From positions 1 through 43,021 of the forward strand of contig CALAUH010000162.1 in the NCBI GenBank assembly GCA_937892225.1: a DNA stretch of 43,021 bases. The letters are read 5' to 3'. A program made the position numbers and the translations under genes. The notes under the pieces were generated by a model that had not been told where the DNA came from, made no database searches, and saw only the letters and a list, made by a program, of their open reading frames with translations. The stretch is from an uncultured Treponema sp. (lineage in GTDB: Bacteria > Spirochaetota > Spirochaetia > Treponematales > Treponemataceae). Of the stretch, positions 9,279 to 18,032 are shown one piece after another. Positions within the stretch are counted from its first letter, which is position 1. Every line of letters starts with the position of its first letter.

Positions 9279-12200
9279 TTAATAGAATGAAATTTTAGTT
9301 ATGTAACACATCTGCCCGTAACTATTATAAGGATACTTTTGACTATAATTTGAAGTTGTTACAAGCATAGCATAATCATTAGTTACAATTTCATAAGTAA
9401 CCCACGCTGCAGATTTAGAACCATTAAAACAATAAGCATCTTTTGAATATCGCTGATCGCTAGTATTATCTCTTAATGGGAATCCATCAATATTTGGCTG
9501 ACCACCTGCTGCAGTACCACCTTGAATATCTGTAGGATTATTATTTTTACCTGTATCTGGTATATAAACAACAGTTTTAAATACACCTTCATAACCATAA
9601 TCAGAAGCAGTAAAGTTTGTTTTAGAAGCCTTAGCTACTACATAATCCTTACGTGCTGTTGTATATGTACCATCACCAACCGCTATATTATTACCCTGTG
9701 TATAATCATCACCAGAATTTGTAAATTTCATTGCAGCTTCTGTAATATCTGGAATATAACTTCTGTAATATGTCAAAGATGTTCCAACAGATTTCTGTGT
9801 ATAAGTTCCTGGATTTGTACCAGACTTACTAGTACCCTGAGACTGTACACCTGTATTTAATTTTTCATATTTAATTGTTGCATCTGGAGTTTCACAATCT
9901 ATACGAACACGAGCATAACCAGTTGGATCCATTGTATGACCAGTATTAGTACCTTGAGAAGTTCCTTTTATGCTAGAAGCATTTGTTATTGTTTTACTAA
10001 TTGAACCATCACTACCAGGTTCTCTAGCACCCCATCCATGACTGTATTTATCAAGACGTACTACAGGTTTTGCAACTTTATTTGACCATAATGTATATGT
10101 ATCTGTTGCTCCTGATACTGTTTTTCCAGTAATGCTCATACCTTTATAGAAGTTTGCAGCATTATCACGGAAAGCTGTATTTGGAATATATAATTCCCAT
10201 TCACGACCGTCTTCGATTACATCTGGGAATGTAATTTCTACTACGTTGTTTGTAATCTTTACGAAGTCAGAAGAAACATCTACCTTATGTTTATCAAAAT
10301 CAACAGATTTTAATGCATTTCGAATATCTGCTACAGATGCTGTAAATGTACCGTTCTGTGTTCCATCATTCAAAGATGCTGTTCCTGAATAAAGACCTAA
10401 ATCATATACAAGAACAAATTTAACACTCTTATCTGGAACATAAGAACCATTTTCTAACTTAAGTCCCTGAGGAATCTTCTGATAAGGTCCTACTGGCATA
10501 CCAGATTTATATCCTAATACTGGAGAACCAGCTGAATCAGTCTTAATAAGTTTTTCCTGATTTGCAGCAGTCATCTTTAAGTAGTAGTTGTTATATTCAG
10601 TTTCTGTTAATACTGCAGGAATTGCCCAGTCACCTTTTCTCTGTAAGATAATTTCACCGTATTCCTTTGCAACATTTTCAGAGAATGTCAAAGTAATCTT
10701 AAAGTTTTCGTTATTTGTTGCAGAACAAACACCGTTATTTACAGGATTAAATCCAGAAATTGTTGGTAAAACACCGTCCAAAGAAATACCTTCTCGGTTA
10801 CCACCGTCTGGTGCTGTCAAATATGTACAATTTGATTCAGTCAATTTCTTTGGTGTTCCTGAATATGCAGGTTTGTTACCGTAAGCATCTGCTACAGAAT
10901 CTGCAAAAACAATTTCTTTAACCTGAAGACCAAGTAAAGTATCTCCAACTGCAACTGTATAGCTGTATTCAAGTTTAGAAGTTCTATGACTAGAAGGAAC
11001 AGTTACATTAAGTGTCTTTGTTATAGAAGAATCTGCTTTAGATGCAAGAACAATCTGAACATCTGTTGCATTATAAATCATAATGTCATCTTCAAAGTCG
11101 ATTGCAATTGGAACAACAGTTCCTGCCTGATACTGACCGTCTGAAATATTTATAGAAAGGTTAGTAATATTTGGGAAGTTATTATTGATTACAACACTCT
11201 GTATAGCTGATGTAGCAGATTTATTTCCAGCCAAATCTTCCTGATATGTTGTAATATCATAAGAACCACTTCCTAAGTTTTCAGGGCTTGCTGAATTATA
11301 CAAAGTCCATGAAGCACCTGCGTCTTTAGAATAGTAAGCTTTTGCACCACTTTCAATTCCACTGATTGTAATATTCTGTGCATTATTATAAGTACCGCTG
11401 AGAGGAAGTGAAGAAGTTACAGAAGGTGCTGTATAATCGATTACAACTGTTGAAGTTTCTTCTTTTGTATTAGAAAGACTCAATGGGTTTCCAGCTCCAT
11501 CGCAAATTGCAGCAGTATTAGCACTTGTAAATGCTGAAGCAAACTTACTTGAAATTGTACCCTGAGGATCGCTGTTAGTTACCTGATGAATAAATGTAAT
11601 TTCATTATCACCAATACTCTGAGTTGTAAAGTTCAAATTAGAATTTCCAACTTTCAAAATCAAAGAAGGATTAGATGATACAGAAATATTTTCTGTAAAT
11701 TCTACAACAGCATTAATTGTCTTACCTTTCTTACAGTAATAGTTACCATCTGCAGGTGTTACAGTAATAGATTTAATTGTCGGTAAAATACCATCAATTG
11801 CAATTGTTGTATCTTCTGTAAACATTTTTGCAGATGCAATAGAAGTATAAATATCACCTTCTCCTAATTCTGTAGCCTGAATCTTAATTCCTGTAGGGAA
11901 TTTATTTTCTGATGCTGTATCAAATCCGTCACAAAGCAATTTAGTAGAAGTAGCTCCCTGTGGAACTGTAAACTTGAACAATAAACCGTTTGTTCCAGAT
12001 CCAGAATAGTAGTTTGCATATTTATAAGTTGTATCTGTTGAAGAATATTTTAATTTTAATCTAGGAGTTCCAGTAACTTTTACCTGTTTAGAGAATGAAA
12101 CTTTGAATGTAATTTCATCTCCAGCTTTACAGGTAATATCTCCACTCTTTCCTGGTGTAAGAATAGAAAGAATAGTTGGTCGTTCACTAAGAATAACTGA

Positions 12201-14243
12201 ACGCTGGCCTTCTCCGTTACCACCATTACCTAAAGTATCTGTTGCATAGAAAGTAAATGTTGGCTGAGTTTCTACCTTAAACCATTCTTTTAATGTAGCT
12301 TTAGAGATAGTTACCGATGCACGTTTTGTTGTTGAATTAACTGTAAGTCCATGACCAACACTATATTCATATGAATTATTACCAATTGTAGTAGTTACTT
12401 TATATTTTGAAGTATCAATACCAAGACCAGAATTCTTTTTACCCATAAATTCAATTACCAAATCACTCTGTGTATAATCGTGTACACTAAGTTCTTTTTC
12501 TGGATTAAAGATTTCGATTGATGGAGAAATTGAATCACCTAAAAGAATGAATGGTTTATAAACTTTGTTACCATCACTATCTTCTATACAGATTTCAAAG
12601 AATTTTCTTTCTTTAGCAGTTGTCTGACCGTTAGAATTAACGAAATCAGTCAATAAATCCATAGAGATTGTAAACTGCTGTTTATTCCAGCCGCTTGTTA
12701 TATTATTTGTAGTAAACTTCTGATACCAGATTACTTCACCAGTTTTTTGACTTGATGAATTATAAATAACCTTTTTAGCAGAAGTATCTGTTTTATATGT
12801 TTCTAGGAGTGCTTTTGCTCTTTCTTCTTTTTTAGCAGAAGTATTATTTCCGGCATTATCAGGATCATTTGGATCATTTGGGATATAAACAATCTTTATA
12901 TAAGAAGAACCTTTTGTATCAAGACTGTATCCTTTGATTTCAAATGTAGAATCTGTATTTGCCTTAATTTCAGGAATAGTATTCTGAGAAGGAGATTCAA
13001 CGAACAAGAGAGGTTTATTTTCATCAGTTACTTCAAGAGGAATTACACGAGCTTTCCATTTTCCACGAATATCTTTTGCTGCAGCAACAAGATACATCTG
13101 GCAAGGAATACCAGGTGCTTCAATCTGACAAGGAACGTCTCGTTGTTTTTCATCTGAAAATATTGTAGAAACTGCAGGCTGATTTTCCTGTGGAGTAAAT
13201 GCTGTTGTTCTTGTACTTGAGCTAGAAACCAGAGAATTTACATACTGTTCTGGTGTTCCAGTAATTGAATTTCTTAAAGAATAATGAATTTCAGATAAAG
13301 CATCATCATCAAAGAAGTCAATTGGAATCTGGCTACCAATACTAACAGTAATTTTATCATTTACAATACTAATCTGCTGAATTCCAGGTTTATCACTTTC
13401 CGGCCACCATAAAACATACATTCCTGTATCTGTTTCATCTTCGTTAGCATTTTCAAGACTGTCGTTATCACGAGAATAATATCCAATACGTAAATAATGT
13501 TTACCAGTAGCTAAACTGCTGTCTTTTTGTACAAGATCTGCCTGTGTAAAATGGAAGACTGGAGAATAAATTGATTTACCGTCTCCAATATAATGATCAC
13601 CAGGAGTTGCAGTTACAGTCTGTTCAATAACAGGTGTTGTAGAAGAATCTTCGAACAATTTAAGAGTAATTGTATCAATAGACATGGCATCGTAGAAACT
13701 TCCGTGAATATAGAATTCTTCGTTCTGTGGAACATCTTTATTTACGGCAAGTGTGTAGTCAAGATTTTCAAGTTCTTCTTTATCTTTTAAATTAGATTGA
13801 ATACTATTTCCACGCTCAACATACCATGCAAGACCTTCCGGAGCATGTTCATCGACAAGATAAGTAACAGTTCGAGCTGATTTTGTAGAAGAGTTTCCAA
13901 ATTCATCGTGTGCAGTACAAAGGAATGTAACTTCACCTTCTTCTTCTTTCTCTAGCTTTACGTCAAAAGACCACTCGTCTCCAGTAATTACTGCGTTTCC
14001 ATAAACCTTTCCGCTTTCCTTATTGCTGATAACAACTTTTGTAACTCCTTTGTTATCAGTACATGTTCCTTTCATTGTAAAAGAACAATGTTGATAAGAG
14101 AATTTTTCTGGGGAAGTTACTGTAATAACCGGTGATTCAAGGTCAATCGCTTCACCAAGACCTGCCCCACCATTACAAGCTAAAATAGTGAAACAGCCAA
14201 TAAGAGATAATAAATAAAATAGTTTCTTTAAAAATAAATTCAT
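9279..14243 (-). CDS. giant Ig-repeat surface lipoprotein B
   Basis: A 1,654-residue predicted lipoprotein, the first of the tandem pair. The signal peptide ends in TILAC with Cys 23, followed by NGGAGLGEAIDLESP. The first Ig-like domain (about 38-130, PVITVTSPEKFSYQ to SYLVDEHAPEG-type linker) is followed by several irregular beta domains. Between about 690 and 1130 lie repeats with the pattern G.Y..G..I...V.F...I.V....L.L, separated by an oligosaccharide-sensor-like module with YYSKDAGASWTLYNSA. Near the C-terminus is VRIDCETPDATIKY, like the chitobiase C-terminal fold, also found in lipoprotein A. The end (AAWVTYEI) matches TWITWEI in A, so the two share a conserved C-terminal module although overall divergence is high. 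The ribosome-binding site is weak (GGTAGTG). No enzyme motif was found; a surface adhesin or binding role is inferred. Confidence 0.85.
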   Translation of the reverse strand: MNLFLKKLFYLLSLIGCFTILACNGGAGLGEAIDLESPVITVTSPEKFSYQHCSFTMKGTCTDNKGVTKVVISNKESGKVYGNAVITGDEWSFDVKLEKEEEGEVTFLCTAHDEFGNSSTKSARTVTYLVDEHAPEGLAWYVERGNSIQSNLKDKEELENLDYTLAVNKDVPQNEEFYIHGSFYDAMSIDTITLKLFEDSSTTPVIEQTVTATPGDHYIGDGKSIYSPVFHFTQADLVQKDSSLATGKHYLRIGYYSRDNDSLENANEDETDTGMYVLWWPESDKPGIQQISIVNDKITVSIGSQIPIDFFDDDALSEIHYSLRNSITGTPEQYVNSLVSSSSTRTTAFTPQENQPAVSTIFSDEKQRDVPCQIEAPGIPCQMYLVAAAKDIRGKWKARVIPLEVTDENKPLLFVESPSQNTIPEIKANTDSTFEIKGYSLDTKGSSYIKIVYIPNDPNDPDNAGNNTSAKKEERAKALLETYKTDTSAKKVIYNSSSQKTGEVIWYQKFTTNNITSGWNKQQFTISMDLLTDFVNSNGQTTAKERKFFEICIEDSDGNKVYKPFILLGDSISPSIEIFNPEKELSVHDYTQSDLVIEFMGKKNSGLGIDTSKYKVTTTIGNNSYEYSVGHGLTVNSTTKRASVTISKATLKEWFKVETQPTFTFYATDTLGNGGNGEGQRSVILSERPTILSILTPGKSGDITCKAGDEITFKVSFSKQVKVTGTPRLKLKYSSTDTTYKYANYYSGSGTNGLLFKFTVPQGATSTKLLCDGFDTASENKFPTGIKIQATELGEGDIYTSIASAKMFTEDTTIAIDGILPTIKSITVTPADGNYYCKKGKTINAVVEFTENISVSSNPSLILKVGNSNLNFTTQSIGDNEITFIHQVTNSDPQGTISSKFASAFTSANTAAICDGAGNPLSLSNTKEETSTVVIDYTAPSVTSSLPLSGTYNNAQNITISGIESGAKAYYSKDAGASWTLYNSASPENLGSGSYDITTYQEDLAGNKSATSAIQSVVINNNFPNITNLSINISDGQYQAGTVVPIAIDFEDDIMIYNATDVQIVLASKADSSITKTLNVTVPSSHRTSKLEYSYTVAVGDTLLGLQVKEIVFADSVADAYGNKPAYSGTPKKLTESNCTYLTAPDGGNREGISLDGVLPTISGFNPVNNGVCSATNNENFKITLTFSENVAKEYGEIILQRKGDWAIPAVLTETEYNNYYLKMTAANQEKLIKTDSAGSPVLGYKSGMPVGPYQKIPQGLKLENGSYVPDKSVKFVLVYDLGLYSGTASLNDGTQNGTFTASVADIRNALKSVDFDKHKVDVSSDFVKITNNVVEITFPDVIEDGREWELYIPNTAFRDNAANFYKGMSITGKTVSGATDTYTLWSNKVAKPVVRLDKYSHGWGAREPGSDGSISKTITNASSIKGTSQGTNTGHTMDPTGYARVRIDCETPDATIKYEKLNTGVQSQGTSKSGTNPGTYTQKSVGTSLTYYRSYIPDITEAAMKFTNSGDDYTQGNNIAVGDGTYTTARKDYVVAKASKTNFTASDYGYEGVFKTVVYIPDTGKNNNPTDIQGGTAAGGQPNIDGFPLRDNTSDQRYSKDAYCFNGSKSAAWVTYEIVTNDYAMLVTTSNYSQKYPYNSYGQMCYITKISFY

Positions 14244-14363
14244 AGCACTACCATTATTGATTTAAATTTACTTATTTGCAAATTTTTTCTGCAAATTTCT
14301 ACTATATCTCTTATAATATCGGCAGTAACTACGTTAAAAATCACTAAAATTTTATATATCGAC

Positions 14364-15248
14364 TTAAAATTTCACTTCTTTAACATTAAATTCCATTGTT
14401 TCATGATTAACGGTTAATAAAGTTACATTTCTTCTATCTAAATAGCCTCTAACACCAATTTCCTTAAAATTACCATAATCATATTCCCAGCCTGTATGAA
14501 AATGCCCCGCAAAAACTAAAGCAACATTTCTCTTATTAAAAAGATTCAACAGGATATCTCTTTCTTCTGTATTCTGAAATGTATAATAAAAAACACTGTT
14601 TTCATACAAAGGATAATGAGAATAAACAATTTTTTTAGAATCATCATTATTCATAGCAGTTTTTAAATAGTTCAACTGTTTTTTACCTAACGAACCGTCT
14701 CCGGAATCCAGAAAATACCAGCCGATTTTTTTATCACCTTTACCGGTATGGAAACTATAAAAAGATGTTCCCGGATATAATTTGGTTTTATAAAGTTCCC
14801 AGCCATCGTTATACAAATCGTGATTGCCTGTAATTGAATAAACCTTAAAATCATCTATACCCATTTTTTCATAGGCAATTTCTTTCATCTTAGATGTAAC
14901 TTTTAAAAACGAATCATATTCTTCGGCGCTGGCAATTTCTGTAACATCACCGACATTTACTGCAAATCTTGGTCTAAGTGTAACATCTTCTACAGAACAA
15001 AGTTCCTTAAATTTTTCGATAAATTCATCATCATTTCTTTTTTGTGATGAACCGAAATGTACATCAGACATCATCAATATAGTATATTTTGAACCAACTT
15101 CTTCTGGTATAGGATTATCAAGTTCTTTAATATTTTCTATTCGTTTATTAATTCCATTCTTTCGGTAAAAAGCTTCTCCGATTCCATATTTACAGGAAAT
15201 ACTCAATATGACTAATAAACTGCTTAAAATTAAAATGCTTTTTTTCAT
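14364..15248 (-). CDS. lipoprotein calcineurin-like metallophosphoesterase
   Basis: A 294-aa predicted lipoprotein with lipobox SISC, Cys 19, followed by KYGIGEAF. The two-metal phosphoesterase motif set is present in order: SDVHFG (about 61), VGDVTE (about 98), GNHDLY (about 140), YSHYPLY (about 210) and GHFHTG (about 248). It should hydrolyse a phosphomonoester, phosphodiester or nucleotide outside the cytoplasmic membrane; the substrate cannot be read from the sequence. It overlaps the end of the upstream barrel gene by four bases (ATGA), so translation is coupled. The 120-base gap downstream, before lipoprotein B, shows no intrinsic terminator. Readthrough into the giant lipoproteins is possible, and the gap also contains A/T-rich promoter-like sequence (TTAACG, 16 bases, TATAAG). 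Confidence 0.88.
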   Translation of the reverse strand: MKKSILILSSLLVILSISCKYGIGEAFYRKNGINKRIENIKELDNPIPEEVGSKYTILMMSDVHFGSSQKRNDDEFIEKFKELCSVEDVTLRPRFAVNVGDVTEIASAEEYDSFLKVTSKMKEIAYEKMGIDDFKVYSITGNHDLYNDGWELYKTKLYPGTSFYSFHTGKGDKKIGWYFLDSGDGSLGKKQLNYLKTAMNNDDSKKIVYSHYPLYENSVFYYTFQNTEERDILLNLFNKRNVALVFAGHFHTGWEYDYGNFKEIGVRGYLDRRNVTLLTVNHETMEFNVKEVKF

Positions 15249-15958
15249 AACACAACTCCAAATGCTAATCTAATTTCAAATGAATCAAGATATGCTGTTA
15301 ATGTAAACATATCGATATAACGAACTTTTGTATCTAAAGATAAATAAAATTGTGATGAAATATCATACTGAACACCAAGAGTCCAGATTGGTGCTAAGAA
15401 TTTCGGAATATAAAAAAAGTCATAACTTGTTAAAGAAAAAATTCCTGAAAAAGAAGGAGTGAATCTTTTCTTAAAATAAAATCCTGCTTCACCATCATTT
15501 GCGGCAACAGGCTTTTTCATACCGTCTATAAATCCGATTTTTAATAAATACAAAGTTGTAACTTCTATAGACCATCCTTTTGCTAAATTAAACTGAAAAT
15601 GCGGACCGATAAGAAAATCCAGCTGATTACTTACCTGATACAAATATCTCCAGTGAAGACACTGATCAAAGAAAATATTAAATGAATAATCATTTCTGGA
15701 AGATATTGCATCTGTAAATTTCCACGAAAGATATTCTGTTGCTCCAACTAAAGAATTATTGACATTTATTCCCGCTGAATAATCAATAACATTCTGATTA
15801 GCAAGCTGCAACGAATTTGAATAGATTAACTGAGCTTCAACTTTTTCGTCTGCTATGCTCGAAGGCATATAATTCATTAAAGACAACTCAAGTTTCTGTT
15901 CAGCAAACAAATTAACTGATAAAAATAAAACTGATAAAAACAAAACAAATCTTTTCAT
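15245..15958 (-). CDS. outer-membrane beta-barrel protein
   Basis: A 237-aa exported protein. The N-terminal signal peptide (MKRFVLFLSVLFLSVNLFA) has a likely cleavage after NLFA. The mature part alternates hydrophobic and polar residues with many aromatics (for example LTSYDFFYIPKFLAPIWTLGVQY). It ends in FEIRLAFGVVL, an amphipathic terminal strand typical of small outer-membrane barrels. No known family was recognised with certainty. It is the first gene of a pair with the metallophosphoesterase and shares an ATGA overlap with it, so the two probably act together at the cell envelope. Confidence 0.7.
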   Translation of the reverse strand: MKRFVLFLSVLFLSVNLFAEQKLELSLMNYMPSSIADEKVEAQLIYSNSLQLANQNVIDYSAGINVNNSLVGATEYLSWKFTDAISSRNDYSFNIFFDQCLHWRYLYQVSNQLDFLIGPHFQFNLAKGWSIEVTTLYLLKIGFIDGMKKPVAANDGEAGFYFKKRFTPSFSGIFSLTSYDFFYIPKFLAPIWTLGVQYDISSQFYLSLDTKVRYIDMFTLTAYLDSFEIRLAFGVVL

Positions 15959-16010
15959 AATTAATCTCTTAATATTAATTATTATATCACCATTTAAAAA
16001 AATATATAAA

Positions 16011-16048
16011 TAAAAAAAAAGGATTATTCTGTTTTTAGAATAATCCTT
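16011..16048 (-). terminator. intrinsic terminator of pgi
   Basis: On the minus strand a perfect 12-bp stem (AAGGATTATTCT / AGAATAATCCTT) with a six-base loop is followed by a nine-T run. It begins about 28 bases past the pgi stop. On the plus strand the downstream sequence is only TTCTTAAAAA, so it works in one direction. Confidence 0.92.
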
Positions 16049-16075
16049 TCTTAAAAATTATAAAAATACAGTATT

Positions 16076-17659
16076 TTACTTTATCAACAGTTTTGCGTAT
16101 GCAGCTAAAGCACCTTCCATTTCACCAGCAAGTACTGCAGTTGCAAGTTTCTTACCTAACTGTACACCTTCCTGGTCAAAACTGTTTACGTTCCATACAA
16201 ATCCCTGGAACATAACTTTGTTTTCGTAGTGAGCAAGTAAAGCACCAAGTGATTTTGGATTTACGTCTTTACCGTAGATTAAACTAGAAGGACGTCCACC
16301 GGCAAAAGCTTTATTTGGATTATCATCTTTTTTACCACAGGCAAAAGCAACAATCTGAGCAGTAACATTTGCACAAAGTTTTGTCTGGCTTGTAGAACCT
16401 TTAATTTCTACATCATCGCCTGTCTGATTTTCCTGGAAAGCAATGAACTGTAATGGAACAATGTCTGTTCCCTGGTGTAAAAGCTGATAGAATGAATGCT
16501 GTCCGTTAGTTCCTGGTTCACCAAAAATTACAGGGCCAGTTAGATAATCCATCTTTTCACCAAAACGGTTTACAGATTTACCGTTACTTTCCATATCAAG
16601 CTGCTGTAAATGAGCTGGGAAACGTGAAAGAGCCTGTGAATAAGGAAGGATTGCAGTTGCTGGATATTCCTGAACGTTTCTTTCATAAACACCAATTAAT
16701 GCATCCATCATTGCAGGGTTTTTAGTAATATCTTTATTCAAAGCAAGTTTATCTTCTTCTGCAGCACCGTCTAAGAATTCCTGGAATACTTTTGGTCCGA
16801 ATGCCAAACTTAAAATTGCTCCACCTACTCCAGAAGTTGAACTGTAACGACCGCCGATATAATCATCCATATAGAAAGCAGCCATGTAATCTGGGTTGTG
16901 TGCCAATGGAGATGTTTCAGATGTAACGGCAATCATATGTTTAGATGCATCACATCCGGCTTTTTTAATAAATTCTTTTACGAAACTTTCGTTTGTTAAA
17001 GTTTCAAGTGTAGTTCCAGATTTAGAAACCAAAATGAAAATTGTTTTAGAAATGTCGATTGATTTACAAACAGAAGCTGCATCATCTGGATCAACGTTAG
17101 AAATAAAATGTGCTTCCATTTTGAAAGTATTATTTTTCTTTGCCCAGTTTTCTAATGCCAGATACATAGCGCGTGGACCTAAATCTGAACCGCCAATACC
17201 AATCTGACAAACTGTAGTATATTTTTCGCCTTTTTCATTAACGATTTTTCCAGAATGAACATCGTTAGCAAAATCAGAAATGCGTTTTACTTCGTTTATA
17301 TAAAATTCACGTTTATTTACACCGTCAGCCATAACATCATTACCAAGCTGACCACGTGTAAGCTGATGAAGAACCATACGTTTTTCACCAGTGTTGATTA
17401 CAGAACCATTTAACAAATCCTGATATTTTTCTACAAGCTGCTGCTCTTCTGCAAGTTCAGCCATAGTTTTAATTATCTGTTCATTTACCTGTTTAGCGGC
17501 ATAATTGTAAGTAAGACCGCCACCCATATCAATAGAATATTTAGAAATACGATTTGCAGCATCAGCACCGTTCAATTCATCTGCTACACTAACCATACCT
17601 TTTAAAGACATTAACTTTTTCCAAGAAGAAAGTTTATCTGCATTTGACCAAGAAATCAT
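16076..17659 (-). CDS. pgi: glucose-6-phosphate isomerase
   Basis: Interconverts glucose 6-phosphate and fructose 6-phosphate in cytoplasmic glycolysis and gluconeogenesis. It is 527 aa, within the normal range for bacterial Pgi. Substrate-binding and catalytic blocks are all present: QIGIGGSDLGPRAM, LVSKSGTTLETLTNE for phosphate binding, GGRYSSTSGVGG, and GEPGTNGQHSFYQLLHQG with the catalytic Glu and His. An AGGAG ribosome-binding site lies eight bases before the ATG. A good promoter (17717-17745) and terminator (16011-16048) flank it, so it is a single-gene unit. Assignment is certain. Confidence 0.97.
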   Translation of the reverse strand: MISWSNADKLSSWKKLMSLKGMVSVADELNGADAANRISKYSIDMGGGLTYNYAAKQVNEQIIKTMAELAEEQQLVEKYQDLLNGSVINTGEKRMVLHQLTRGQLGNDVMADGVNKREFYINEVKRISDFANDVHSGKIVNEKGEKYTTVCQIGIGGSDLGPRAMYLALENWAKKNNTFKMEAHFISNVDPDDAASVCKSIDISKTIFILVSKSGTTLETLTNESFVKEFIKKAGCDASKHMIAVTSETSPLAHNPDYMAAFYMDDYIGGRYSSTSGVGGAILSLAFGPKVFQEFLDGAAEEDKLALNKDITKNPAMMDALIGVYERNVQEYPATAILPYSQALSRFPAHLQQLDMESNGKSVNRFGEKMDYLTGPVIFGEPGTNGQHSFYQLLHQGTDIVPLQFIAFQENQTGDDVEIKGSTSQTKLCANVTAQIVAFACGKKDDNPNKAFAGGRPSSLIYGKDVNPKSLGALLAHYENKVMFQGFVWNVNSFDQEGVQLGKKLATAVLAGEMEGALAAYAKLLIK

Positions 17660-17716
17660 TTATTTGCTCCTGTGTAAGTATCAAAATAAAAAGACACTTA
17701 TATTTATTAAAACAAA

Positions 17717-17745
17717 ATTATAGTGAATATCATTAACTGATACAA
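17717..17745 (-). promoter_or_regulatory. sigma-70-type promoter of pgi
   Basis: On the minus strand TTGTAT and TATAAT are separated by exactly 17 bases. The predicted transcript start is around 17710, giving a leader of about 50 bases that contains the AGGAG site. Confidence 0.75.
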
Positions 17746-17809
17746 GATTTATAAAATAATATTAATTATATAGAAAAGAATTAATCAAAACAATTTCTAT
17801 TAAAAATAA

Positions 17810-17965
17810 TTATTTTAGTGAACGACAAATCCTAAAACTGATATTAGTGAAATAATAATATTTATCTAAATTACGATAAAAAATCATACACCAATATGCA
17901 TCATCCTGATATGAACCACCTCTATAAACATTATAATCACCATATATAATTATAAAACTGTTCTG
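17810..17965 (-). pseudogene. 3' remnant of an FGE-sulfatase (SUMF1-type) domain gene
   Basis: Within the 373-base gap between pgi and the response regulator, one minus-strand frame encodes 51 residues before a TAA. They include YRGGSYQDDAYWC and FTNISFRICRSLK. This is the C-terminal signature of formylglycine-generating-enzyme/sulfatase-modifying-factor domains (RGGSW..D...CR...R then N.GFR..RS). A stop codon directly upstream (17966-17968) and no start codon or ribosome-binding site show that only the 3' end of a former gene remains. The rest of the gap holds the pgi promoter and the promoter of the plus-strand regulator. Confidence 0.75.
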
Positions 17966-18020
17966 TTACTTCTTAGCAAATTACAATTTTTTTTCTATTT
18001 AATATACGTAATTTCTCTGT

Positions 18021-18026
18021 TATAAT
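18021..18026 (+). promoter_or_regulatory. -10 box placed for a leaderless transcript
   Basis: A perfect TATAAT ends six bases before the ATG of the response regulator, so transcription would begin at or next to the start codon. No purine-rich ribosome-binding site occurs in the last 25 bases before the ATG. The -35 region at 17 bases spacing (TTTAAT) is weak. Confidence 0.55.
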
Positions 18027-18032
18027 TTTTTC

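Noticed and set aside
9522..9860. Plus-strand frame of 112 codons (Cys/Ile-rich) opposite lipoprotein B
   Set aside because: It is a shadow of the Thr/Val/Gly-rich codons of the minus-strand gene and has no ribosome-binding site.
14244..14363. Terminator after the metallophosphoesterase
   Set aside because: The TTTGCA repeats form only a weak A/T pairing with no T-run.
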